From positions 248,001 to 312,000 of the forward strand of contig NZ_FNVT01000005.1 in NCBI RefSeq assembly GCF_900108335.1: 64,000 nt of DNA, read 5' to 3'. Positions within the stretch are counted from its first letter, which is position 1, and each line of letters starts with the position of its first letter. The notes beneath the pieces are model-generated. The model searched no databases. It saw only the letters and a program-made list of their open reading frames with translations, and was not told the DNA's origin. Positions 39,922-47,855 of this stretch are shown one piece after another. Source of the DNA: Nonomuraea solani. GTDB taxonomy: Bacteria; Actinomycetota; Actinomycetes; Streptosporangiales; Streptosporangiaceae. A program made the position numbers and the translations under genes.

Positions 39922-42423
39922 CTAGCCGACCGTCTCGCGGTCGTGCTGGCACACCGAGCAGCTCGTCAGCCCGGCCGCTTCCGCCGCGGCGAGCGTCATC
40001 GTCTCGACGCCGCTGTCCCCCGCGCCCCGGATCAAGGGGCAGGCCGTGCTGTGGTAGCGACGGGTCCCGACGATGACCTTCACCGTACCCTGGCGCCCGC
40101 CCTTACCCCCGGCACCGGCCTTGGCACCGCCCGGCTCGTCATCGCCCGGCGTCTCGGACTTGGAACCCGAGGCCGGCGCCTTCCCCGCCGCCCCCGCGGC
40201 CTGGGGCCGTGACGGGGCCGACGAGGGGCCGGTCTTGGGAGCAGGGGCGCCACTCTTGGGCGAAGCACCGCTCTCCACGTCCCTGGAGGTCGCACCCTGG
40301 GAAGTCGCACCCTGGGAACCCCGGGGCGGCTCTCCCTGAGCGGCACCGACCTTCGGAGATCCGGCCTTGGGCGCCTCGGCAGCGGTCCCGTTCTTAGTGC
40401 CCGGACCACCAGAGGAACTACCCGCGCCAGACACCCCGCTCACGGACGGGCGCTCGGACCCACCGGACGGGCGCTCGGACCCGCTCGACCCCGCCGCACC
40501 GGGCGGCGGCCGTACCCCGGAAGGCCGGGTGGGAGCGCCTGTGGGCAGCGGTCCCTTGGGCTTGGCCTCGGACTCGGCCGAGGAGGCGGGCCGCTCGTGC
40601 AGCACCACGGTCTCCCCCGGCGTCGAGGATGGCTCCTTGCCGGGGCCAGAAGGCCGCTGGGACGGCTTGCCGGCCCCACCCGCTGGTCCTGGACGGCCCG
40701 GCGTCGCGGAAGAAGGCACGCGAAGCTGCGGCGCCGTGTCAGGCCCCGAGGAGTCGTCGTCCCGGGCCCCACCGGAAGCCTGCCCAGGCCGGGCCCCGGA
40801 AGTCTGTCCGGACTTGCCACCCGACGGCCCAGCGGCGCCGGACGACTGCCCAGTCCTGCCGCCTACCTGCCCGGCGGCACCAGGGGCCTGCCCGGGCTGA
40901 GCGCCGGACGACTGCCCAGGCTTGCCACCCGACGGCCCACCATTGCCGGACGGCTGTCCAGGCTTGCCACCGACCGGCTCGGGACGACTCGACGCCTGGC
41001 CTGCCTTGGCACCGGCCTCAGAACGGCTCGACGCCTGGCCGGGCGCACCCGGCTTGCCGCCGGCCTGCCCAGGCCGGTCCGACTGACCGGGGCGATCCGA
41101 CTGACCAGGCCGATCCGACTGGCCGGGCCGGTCCGACTGGCCGGGCCGGTCCGACTGGCCGGGCCGGTCCGACTGGCTGGGGCGGTCCGACTGGCCGGAC
41201 TGACCGGGCCTGGTGCCGGACGGCCCGGAAGCGGAGGTGGCGGCCGGTCCGCCGGGCTCGGTGCCCGCCGTCCCGGGCCTCGCGTCAGACGTCCCGGGCC
41301 TCGCGCCGGCAGCACCAGGCGCCTCGGACCTCGCCCCAGCGGTGCCAGGCCTCGCGCCGGCAGTTCCAGGCGTCTCGGGCGTCACGCCGGCCGTGCCGGG
41401 CTTGGTGCCAGGCGTGCCGGGCTTGGCACCAGGCGTGCCGGGAGTGCCGGTGGATGGTCTGGACTGCTCCGGAGAGCCCGTGGTCTGCGTGGGCCTGCCC
41501 GTCTGACCGGGCTTGCCCGAACCGGGGGTGCTCACCGGACCGGGCTTGGGCACCGAGGTGTCGGTCTCGTCCGAAGCGGACTCGGCCCGCTGCGCGAACG
41601 GCGGGGGCCGGAAGTAGGAGGTCTGCGCGTCCGCCTGCTCATCTTCCGAGTCAGCGGGAGCCTGGCCCGGCGGGGTGGCGGACGGGCGGCCGAACCACCC
41701 GGTGACGCCCTCCTCGTGGGAGGCGGCGGGCTCCGGGCTGGGGGTGGAAGCCTTGGTGTCGGACTTCGGCGGGGTGACCGGCGGACGAAGGTCGCGGGTC
41801 TCCGCGGAGTTTTCGGCCCGGCTCTCGGCGGGGAAAGCGGGGCCGGGAGCGACGGCGGGCTCGGGGTCGGCGGCAGGCGGCAGTTGCCGTCCGCCGAGCG
41901 CGGCGTCAGGCAGGCACGTCGTGCAGGGCGTGAAGCCCTCCTCGCGTGCCTCCTCGTACGTGAGCTCCTCGTGATCCCGGCCGCTCAGCTGCCGGCAGCC
42001 GGCGACGTGGTATCGCCTGCGTCCGGGGATCACCAGCACGATCGCATCCGGTGTGATGCCGCCCGCCGCGGTGCGGCGCGGGGCGGGGCCGGGGGCGGTG
42101 GCAGGGGAGGGCGTGGTCGCCGCCCGCTGCGGTGCCCGCGGATGCGGTTGGGGTGCGGGGGGTGGCTGGTGAGCCATGGGACCGGTCTGGTTGTACGGCA
42201 GCGCGGGCGGCGCAAGCCCCTTCGAGGGGGTGGCCGGCGCAGCGGCCTGCCCACCTCCGGGAAAAAGCTCGTTCCGCCGCAGGAACGCCCCGATCACCAG
42301 GAACAGCGCGGACAACACGCTGACCACGATGGACCACATGATCAGGAACGGCTTCGCCAGCACGAAGCCCGCGATCAGCAGAACCACTGCCGCGAGCACC
42401 AAACCAGCACTGATAAGGATCAC
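39922..42423 (-). CDS. Two-TM protein with two Cys/His motifs and a long repeat-rich linker
   Basis: I do not recognise a named family for this 833-residue protein. Residues 1-48 form two membrane helices. A first motif domain at about 129-172 has RRYH (H139), C143 and CTTC (C167, C170) with LTYEEAREEGF. A second at about 779-828 has RRYH (H791), C795 and CSVC (C822, C825). Both look like the Ada-type zinc-binding motif found at the ends of some nucleases and surface proteins. Between them run about 600 residues rich in Gly, Pro, Ser and Gln, including seven QSDRPG repeats. It lies 41 bp downstream of divIVA, so cotranscription is likely. GTG 42423 is the start. Confidence 0.8.
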   Translation of the reverse strand: MILISAGLVLAAVVLLIAGFVLAKPFLIMWSIVVSVLSALFLVIGAFLRRNELFPGGGQAAAPATPSKGLAPPALPYNQTGPMAHQPPPAPQPHPRAPQRAATTPSPATAPGPAPRRTAAGGITPDAIVLVIPGRRRYHVAGCRQLSGRDHEELTYEEAREEGFTPCTTCLPDAALGGRQLPPAADPEPAVAPGPAFPAESRAENSAETRDLRPPVTPPKSDTKASTPSPEPAASHEEGVTGWFGRPSATPPGQAPADSEDEQADAQTSYFRPPPFAQRAESASDETDTSVPKPGPVSTPGSGKPGQTGRPTQTTGSPEQSRPSTGTPGTPGAKPGTPGTKPGTAGVTPETPGTAGARPGTAGARSEAPGAAGARPGTSDARPGTAGTEPGGPAATSASGPSGTRPGQSGQSDRPSQSDRPGQSDRPGQSDRPGQSDRPGQSDRPGQSDRPGQAGGKPGAPGQASSRSEAGAKAGQASSRPEPVGGKPGQPSGNGGPSGGKPGQSSGAQPGQAPGAAGQVGGRTGQSSGAAGPSGGKSGQTSGARPGQASGGARDDDSSGPDTAPQLRVPSSATPGRPGPAGGAGKPSQRPSGPGKEPSSTPGETVVLHERPASSAESEAKPKGPLPTGAPTRPSGVRPPPGAAGSSGSERPSGGSERPSVSGVSGAGSSSGGPGTKNGTAAEAPKAGSPKVGAAQGEPPRGSQGATSQGATSRDVESGASPKSGAPAPKTGPSSAPSRPQAAGAAGKAPASGSKSETPGDDEPGGAKAGAGGKGGRQGTVKVIVGTRRYHSTACPLIRGAGDSGVETMTLAAAEAAGLTSCSVCQHDRETVG
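41072..41200. repeat. 18-bp coding tandem repeat (QSDRPG x7)
   Basis: Seven near-identical 18-bp units (CCGGTCCGACTGGCCGGG) encode Gln-Ser-Asp-Arg-Pro-Gly on the minus strand, inside the linker of the membrane protein. Weaker flanking repeats encode GARPGTAGA-type and GGKPGQ-type stretches. Confidence 0.9.
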
Positions 42424-42464
42424 AGGGGGCTCTTTCGAGAGACAGGTCCTAGTGACCCACCACT

Positions 42465-43346
42465 TTACCGGCGGTCGTTGTGCGGACCGTCAGCGCCGGG
42501 GAAGGCGCCCTGCGGAGCGTCACCGCCGAACGGGCTGGGACCACCGGGCAGAGGCTGCTGGCCACCCTGAGGCACGGCGTGCGACATGGCGGGAGCCTGC
42601 TGACCCTGCTGCGGACCACCGGACATCACCGGGAACCCACCGCTGCCCTCGGCGGACACGTTGAGCTCGGCGAGCTGGTTCTCCAGGTAGAGCTTGAGCC
42701 TGCTGCGGTATTCGCGCTCGAAGCTGCGCAGCTCCTCGACCTTGCGCTCGAGCTCGTCGCGCGTCTGCACGAGCGAGCCCATCGCCTGGCGGTGGCGCTC
42801 CTGCGCGTCGCGCTCGAGCGTCTCGGCGCGGGCACGGGCGTCGCCGATGACCTGCTCGGCCTGGCGGCGGGCCTTGGTGAGGATCTCGTCGGCCTCGCGG
42901 CGGGCGCGGGTCACCGTGTCGTCCGCCTCCCGGCGGGCGTCGGAGATGGCCTGGTCGGCGGTCTGCTGGGCGAGGGCGAGCACGCGGGCCGCGGTGTCCA
43001 TGTTGTCCTCGGCGGGAGGCATGTTCATGGCCACGGGGACCGGCTGCTGCTGCACCGGGGGCGGCTCGGGGGCGCGCATGGGCTCCGGCTGCGGCGGGGC
43101 CATCATCTCCGGCTTGGGCTGCTCCTGGACCGGGGCGGAGGCCATGGGCATGTTCATGCCGCCCGGCACCTTCCCGCGCAGGCACTCGGCCAGCTTGGCG
43201 CGGAGCTCCTCGTTCTCTTGGATCAGGCGGTCGAGCTCAGCCTCCACCTCGTCGAGGAAGGCGTCGACCTCTTCCTCGTCGTAGCCCGGTCGCAGCCGGG
43301 TGGTACTGAACTGCTTGTTCCGCACATCAGCGGGCGTCAGCGGCAT
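42465..43346 (-). CDS. divIVA: DivIVA/Wag31 polar growth and division protein
   Basis: Marks curved membrane at poles and septa and recruits the tip-growth machinery. The 293-residue protein opens MPLTPADVRNKQFSTTRLRP, with the conserved DivIVA membrane-binding domain (1-60). A Pro/Met-rich linker (about 65-115) follows. A coiled coil runs about 118-225 (AARVLALAQQTADQAISDAR), then a Gly/Pro/Gln-rich tail. AAGGAGACC lies before the ATG. It is essential in mycobacteria and streptomycetes and is phosphorylated by Ser/Thr kinases there, which is relevant because three such kinases lie in this window. Confidence 0.96.
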   Translation of the reverse strand: MPLTPADVRNKQFSTTRLRPGYDEEEVDAFLDEVEAELDRLIQENEELRAKLAECLRGKVPGGMNMPMASAPVQEQPKPEMMAPPQPEPMRAPEPPPVQQQPVPVAMNMPPAEDNMDTAARVLALAQQTADQAISDARREADDTVTRARREADEILTKARRQAEQVIGDARARAETLERDAQERHRQAMGSLVQTRDELERKVEELRSFEREYRSRLKLYLENQLAELNVSAEGSGGFPVMSGGPQQGQQAPAMSHAVPQGGQQPLPGGPSPFGGDAPQGAFPGADGPHNDRR

Positions 43347-43451
43347 TTTTTGGTCTCCTTGGCGCGCTTGGAGTCTGTCCGGAGGACGGTAACCCGAATC
43401 ACTTCAGCGCGGACACGAGTTGGATCACGACCGGCACGACACCGGCCCCGT

Positions 43452-43739
43452 TCATCGCAACGCCTGCGCGATCTGGATCAAGATCAGCACGACGATGAAG
43501 AGGACGGTGAAGCTTAGGTCAAAGGCCACCGTACCCAACCGGAGCGGGGGAATGAAACGGCGGAGGAACTTGAGTGGTGGGTCGGTTGCGGTGTATGTGG
43601 CCTCCGCCAGCACCAGGATGACGCCCGAAGGCCGCCACTGGCGCGCGAACGCCTGAACCATCTCAAAGATCATCCTGCCGATGAGCAGCACCAAATAGAG
43701 AGACAGGACAATCACCAAGAGCTGACTGATGATCCCCAC
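43452..43739 (-). CDS. YggT-family membrane protein
   Basis: A 95-residue protein with two hydrophobic helices (about 5-28 and 72-92) and the conserved linker TDPPLKFLRRFIPPLRLG typical of YggT/YlmG. It belongs to the conserved sepF-yggT-divIVA stretch and is thought to act in division or membrane organisation. GTG 43739 is the start. Confidence 0.93.
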   Translation of the reverse strand: MGIISQLLVIVLSLYLVLLIGRMIFEMVQAFARQWRPSGVILVLAEATYTATDPPLKFLRRFIPPLRLGTVAFDLSFTVLFIVVLILIQIAQALR

Positions 43740-43819
43740 GGCCCGGCCGCGCCTCCACTTCCGATGTGCCCTCCCGGTCTCGGCGAGACCTGGTTGGGAC
43801 CGATAGACATACAGAGACT

Positions 43820-44320
43820 CTAACTCTGGTTGAAGAACCCGCGTTCCGCGATTCGGGCCTTGTCCTCAGCGGTCACCTCGACATTGGCAGGGGACAACAG
43901 GAACACCTTGTTGGTAACACGTTCGATGCTGCCGTGTAGGCCAAAGACCAGACCTGCCGCGAAATCGACCAGCCGCTTCGCGTCGCTGTCAACCATCTCG
44001 GTCAGGTTCATGATGACCGGGGTGCCGTCCCTGAAGTGCTCTCCGATGGTACGAGCCTCGTTGTACGTCCGAGGGTGGAGGGTCGTGATGCGGGCCAGAT
44101 CGGTCGTGCGGCGCTCCAGGATCGTCGTGGCGGGCCTGGGCGCGGGCACGCCCGCCTCACCCTCGTCGTCGCGGTCCTGGACCGCTACGGGCCGCTCCTC
44201 GCCGGTGCGCTGCACCTCGTCCTCGTAGGCGTACTCGTCCGTGTAGGTCTCGTACCTCTCGTAGCGGTCGTCCTCCACGAGACCGAGGTAGACCGCCATC
44301 TTGCGCATCGCGCCGGCCAT
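43820..44320 (-). CDS. sepF: SepF cell division protein
   Basis: A 166-residue FtsZ membrane anchor. The N-terminus (MAGAMRKMAVYLGL) is an amphipathic helix for membrane binding. A charged, Glu/Tyr/Arg-rich linker (about 16-65) precedes the conserved beta-sheet core (about 68-155), with HPRTYNEARTIGEHFRDGTP and GLVFGLHGSIERV. In actinobacteria that lack FtsA and ZipA, SepF tethers FtsZ. ATG 44320 is the start, or ATG 44308 (MRKMAVY). Confidence 0.95.
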   Translation of the reverse strand: MAGAMRKMAVYLGLVEDDRYERYETYTDEYAYEDEVQRTGEERPVAVQDRDDEGEAGVPAPRPATTILERRTTDLARITTLHPRTYNEARTIGEHFRDGTPVIMNLTEMVDSDAKRLVDFAAGLVFGLHGSIERVTNKVFLLSPANVEVTAEDKARIAERGFFNQS

Positions 44321-44458
44321 CGCTCCGTCGTCCTCCTGATCATGGTCGCACTCGCTCGGGCCCGTCGCCGTGTCCGAGGCGGCAGCCGTACCCCCTTGGA
44401 GCTCACCGCTGATCGACCTTCACTTGGTCGTGAGCCTGAAGACCCACTTGAGGGGACA

Positions 44459-45151
44459 TTACCTGACGAAGGGCTTGCGACGACCGAGCAACGCCGTACC
44501 GATCCGCACGTGTGTCGCGCCGTACGCGACGGCCTCGTTGAGGTCCTCGCTCATGCCCGCGGAAATCATCGTGGCGCGGGGGTGCTGCTCCTGGACGAGC
44601 AGCGCCAGATCGCGGAGACGGGCGAACGCGGCGGCCGGATCCTCGCCCAGCGGCGCCACCGCCATCACCCCGCCCAGCCACACGCCCTCGGTGAGCGCCA
44701 CCTCGTCGGCCAGCTCCAGCAGCTCGCCGGCGCGGGCGCCGCCCCTGGCGGGGTCGTCGTCGAGGGCCACCTGCAGCAGGCAGCCGACCTTCCTGCCCTG
44801 CCGCACCGCCTCCTTGCTGATCGCCTCCAGCAGCCTGAGGCGGTCGACGGAGTGGATCACATCGGCGTACGCGACCACGGACCGGACCTTGTTGGTCTGC
44901 AGTTGCCCGACGAAGTGCCAGGTCAGCGGCAGATCGGCGAGCTCGTGGGCCTTGGCCGCGGCCTCCTGGTCGCGGTTCTCGCCGACGTCGCGCACGCCCA
45001 GCTCGCACAGGATCCGCACGTCTTCCGCGGGCCTGGTCTTGGTGACGGCGATCAGCGTGACCTCACCCCGGTCGCGCCCCACCGCGTGGCAGGCCCGCGC
45101 GATGCGCTCGTCCACCTCGGCGAGGCCCGCCGCGATCTCGTCCTTCCTCAC
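44459..45151 (-). CDS. yggS: YggS-family PLP homeostasis protein
   Basis: A 230-residue, single-domain TIM-barrel protein that binds pyridoxal phosphate without catalysing a known reaction. The Schiff-base lysine lies in LIAVTKTRPAEDV; HFVGQLQTNK and MSEDLNEAVAYGATHVRIG are conserved. I chose GTG 45151 (MRKDEIAAGL), with GAGGGGGAG upstream. It sits between ftsZ and sepF; the ylmD gene that usually precedes it is missing. Confidence 0.94.
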   Translation of the reverse strand: MRKDEIAAGLAEVDERIARACHAVGRDRGEVTLIAVTKTRPAEDVRILCELGVRDVGENRDQEAAAKAHELADLPLTWHFVGQLQTNKVRSVVAYADVIHSVDRLRLLEAISKEAVRQGRKVGCLLQVALDDDPARGGARAGELLELADEVALTEGVWLGGVMAVAPLGEDPAAAFARLRDLALLVQEQHPRATMISAGMSEDLNEAVAYGATHVRIGTALLGRRKPFVR

Positions 45152-45280
45152 GTCTCTCTCCCCCTCACTCCCGGCCTCCTCCACCCCCTGCCGCCCCGCT
45201 GTCACGCCGCTGCGGCGGCGGCTCCGGCACACGACGGCGCCGCTCCCGTGTCGCTGCGGGGAGCGGCGTCAGGCGGACGG
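45152..45280 (-). other. ftsZ-yggS gap, site of the missing ylmD/pgeF
   Basis: Only 129 bases separate these genes and no reading frame of laccase-domain type fits. In many actinobacteria the ylmD/pgeF gene (about 240 codons) lies here. The gap is very GC-rich with an inverted stretch near 45225-45260 that could form a hairpin. Confidence 0.6.
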
Positions 45281-46717
45281 CTACTTGAGGAAGTCGGGAA
45301 CGTCGAGTTCCTCTTCCTGCTCCTCGAAGATCACACGAGGACGTTTGGCGGGTTCCGACATGCGGGAAGTGATGGGCGTGGGCGGGTTGGCGGGCTCGGG
45401 CGCGGGCCGGGGAATCGAGACGGGGCCGGACGGCTCGTCGGCGACGGACTCGCCGGCGTCCCGCTCGGCGGCCTGTACGGGCTCCACCGGCCGCACCGGC
45501 TCAGGACGGGGTTCGGGGCGCGGCTCGGGCCGGAACTCGGCGCGCGGCTCGGAACGGGGCTCAGGACGGAAGTCGGAGCGCGGCTCGGACCGGAAGTCCC
45601 CCCGAGGCTCCGAACGCACCTCAGCGCGCGGCTCAGGGCGCAGCGCGGGCGGCTCCGACTTGACGCTGGGCGAGGACACGCTCGGCCGGGCAGGCGACGA
45701 CACGGGCGGCGCCGGCGGCTGGGCGGCGGGCCGGGCCGCAGGGCGCGGCACCGGTTTCTCCGCGGGGCCCGGCACGTCGTCGAAGCCCGCCGCGATCACG
45801 GTCACCCGCACCTCGTCGCCGAGCGCGTCGTCGATGACCGTGCCGAAGATGATGTTGGCGTCGGGCGCGGCGGCCATCGACACGAGCTGGGCCGCCTCGT
45901 TGATCTCGAACAGGCCGAGGTCGGAGCCGCCCGCGATGGACAGCAGCACGCCGTGGGCGCCGTCGATGCTGGCCTCCAGCAGCGGGCTGGAGACGGCCAT
46001 CTCGGCCGCCGCCACCGAACGGTCGTCGCCGCGGGCGTGGCCGATGCCCATGAGGGCCGAGCCGGCACCCGACATGACCGACTTGACGTCGGCGAAGTCG
46101 AGGTTGATCAGTCCGGGGGTGGTGATGAGGTCGGTGATGCCCTGCACACCCGACAGCAGCACCTGGTCGGCCGCCTTGAACGCGTCGAGCACGCTCACCT
46201 GCCGGTCGGAGATCGACAGCAGCCGGTCGTTGGGGATCACGATGAGGGTGTCGACCTCGTCGCGCAGCGTCTCGATGCCGGCCTCGGCCTGTGAGGCCCT
46301 GCGCCGGCCTTCGAAGCTGAACGGCCTGGTCACGACACCGATGGTGAGCGCGCCGAGGGATCTGGCGATGTTGGCCACGACCGGCGCGCCACCGGTGCCC
46401 GTGCCGCCACCCTCGCCCGCCGTGACGAAGACCATGTCGGCCCCCTTGAGGACCTCCTCGATCTCCTCACGATGGTCTTCGGCCGCCTTGCGGCCGACAT
46501 CCGGGTTGGCGCCCGCGCCCAGTCCGCGCGTGAGCTCGCGGCCCACGTCGAGTTTCACATCGGCGTCACTCATCAGCAGCGCCTGGGCGTCGGTGTTTAT
46601 GGCGATGAACTCGACGCCCTTGAGTCCCTCTTCGATCATCCGGTTGACGGCGTTGACTCCGCCGCCGCCGATGCCGACGACCTTGATGACCGCGAGGTAG
46701 TTCTGCGGTGCTGCCAC
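45281..46717 (-). CDS. ftsZ: Cell division GTPase FtsZ
   Basis: Forms the Z-ring. The core (about 1-312) has the tubulin signature GGGTGTGG at 103-110 and the synergy loop NLDFADVKSVM. The C-terminus ends VIFEEQEEELDVPDFLK, the conserved peptide that binds SepF. I chose GTG 46717 (product begins MAAPQNYLAVIKV), as in other actinomycetes, with GGAAAGG upstream. The linker (about 315-465) is long and contains Arg-Pro-Glu repeats (RSEPRSDFRPEPRSEP). Two palindromes lie upstream. Confidence 0.97.
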   Translation of the reverse strand: MAAPQNYLAVIKVVGIGGGGVNAVNRMIEEGLKGVEFIAINTDAQALLMSDADVKLDVGRELTRGLGAGANPDVGRKAAEDHREEIEEVLKGADMVFVTAGEGGGTGTGGAPVVANIARSLGALTIGVVTRPFSFEGRRRASQAEAGIETLRDEVDTLIVIPNDRLLSISDRQVSVLDAFKAADQVLLSGVQGITDLITTPGLINLDFADVKSVMSGAGSALMGIGHARGDDRSVAAAEMAVSSPLLEASIDGAHGVLLSIAGGSDLGLFEINEAAQLVSMAAAPDANIIFGTVIDDALGDEVRVTVIAAGFDDVPGPAEKPVPRPAARPAAQPPAPPVSSPARPSVSSPSVKSEPPALRPEPRAEVRSEPRGDFRSEPRSDFRPEPRSEPRAEFRPEPRPEPRPEPVRPVEPVQAAERDAGESVADEPSGPVSIPRPAPEPANPPTPITSRMSEPAKRPRVIFEEQEEELDVPDFLK

Positions 46718-46791
46718 GACGAGGGGCCTTTCCGCTCGTTGACTTGCCATTTCGGTGCGGATGGTTTCCGCTTTTTCTCAGTTCGGGTAAC

Positions 46792-46838
46792 TCTCAACCT
46801 CAGGTTGAGATTTAGATTTATGTCAACCTGAGGATTGA
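46792..46838 (-). promoter_or_regulatory. Tandem palindromes in the ftsZ leader
   Basis: A perfect TCTCAACCT, C, AGGTTGAGA palindrome spans 46792-46810. A second imperfect copy, TCAACCTGAGGATTGA, spans 46823-46838, offset by 29 bp. They lie 75-120 bases upstream of ftsZ, where a TTGACA element also occurs on the minus strand between them. The rest of the 336-base ftsQ-ftsZ gap has no gene. They are candidate operators or promoter elements of ftsZ. Confidence 0.6.
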
Positions 46839-47053
46839 TACGGACAGTAGGAGTTACGCTCCAGGCGGGTCAACTAACCGCGCCGCAAGCACGTCCGGCG
46901 TGTCGCGGGCTGTCCGTTTCGCTCCGCAGTCGCGCCTGGTCGCGGCCCTCCACTGCCGAAAGTCCGGCTTACAGGCTCTCACGCCGCGACCCCCACCTCG
47001 CACAGGCTCGGCGATGCTCTTGCCCCGTGGTTGCCAGACCCTGACGATCACGA

Positions 47054-47722
47054 TCACTTCAGGGTCACCACGTCGGGTGAGCTGACGTCGTACAGGGTGA
47101 CCGCTCTTTCGCGTTTGAGCAGCGACGTGAGGATCTGCGCCTTCTCCTGCGGCCGGTCGACGCCACCCCAGATGACGGTACGGCCGTCTGACAGCTCCAG
47201 CGTCACGCCTTCGGCCGTGCCCGCGCGCACCCGCCTGACCTTGCCCGCCACCTCGGCCGGAACCGCCTTGATGACCTGCAGCGCCGCCATCATGGCGGGA
47301 TCGCCCTCGACGGGGCGGTCGATCTGGAGCAGGGGCAGCATGGGCGGCGCGGCGGCTCTGAGTTCGATCACCACGCCGCGCTCGTCGACGATCGCCACCT
47401 TGTCACCCACCGGGAAGGCGGCGACCGGCTCGCGCTCGACCACCTCGATCTTGAGCGTGCCCGGCCAGATCCGGTCCACCTTGGCGGTGGCGAGCCGTCT
47501 GATGCCGAGCACGCGGGTCTGGACGTCGGCGAGGTTGACGGTGGCGAGAGGGTGCAGGTCCGCCACCCCGGCCTGCTGCTCGATCTGCTCGCTCGGCACT
47601 GTGAGATTTCCCACGATCTCGATCGAGCGCACGCCGAGGACGGGCGAGAAGAACACCAGCCACGCGGCCGAACCCACCACCCCGGCCGTCAGCAGCACCA
47701 GGAACGCCGTGCGCGCCTTCAT
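47054..47722 (-). CDS. ftsQ: Cell division protein FtsQ
   Basis: A 222-residue bitopic membrane protein. One helix lies near the N-terminus (about 6-26). The POTRA domain (FSPVLGVRSIEIVGNLTVPS) follows, with the beta domain (about 95-210) containing PGTLKIEVVEREPVAAFPVG. It is the periplasmic-side scaffold that links FtsL/FtsB to FtsW/FtsI. GGAGGGCG precedes the ATG. It is in the usual position between murC and ftsZ. Confidence 0.95.
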   Translation of the reverse strand: MKARTAFLVLLTAGVVGSAAWLVFFSPVLGVRSIEIVGNLTVPSEQIEQQAGVADLHPLATVNLADVQTRVLGIRRLATAKVDRIWPGTLKIEVVEREPVAAFPVGDKVAIVDERGVVIELRAAAPPMLPLLQIDRPVEGDPAMMAALQVIKAVPAEVAGKVRRVRAGTAEGVTLELSDGRTVIWGGVDRPQEKAQILTSLLKRERAVTLYDVSSPDVVTLK

Positions 47723-47740
47723 CGCCCTCCCACCACGCGG

Positions 47741-47776
47741 CCCACCATGTGACCCACCATGTGACCCACCATGCGG
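47741..47776. repeat. Three 12-bp tandem repeats between murC and ftsQ
   Basis: CCCACCATGTGA is repeated at 47741-47752 and 47753-47764, with a third changed copy at 47765-47776. The array lies in the short gap between murC and ftsQ and adds spurious CAT/ATG triplets near the ftsQ start. Confidence 0.8.
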
Positions 47777-47855
47777 CTCATGTAGGCACCGAACCTACGC
47801 CGACGCACGACGCAACACCCGCGCGCCACGCCCAAACGCCCCGCGCGCGGGGGCC

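Noticed and set aside
41072..41200. CRISPR array
   Set aside because: The 18-bp units are contiguous without spacers and encode an in-frame peptide repeat.
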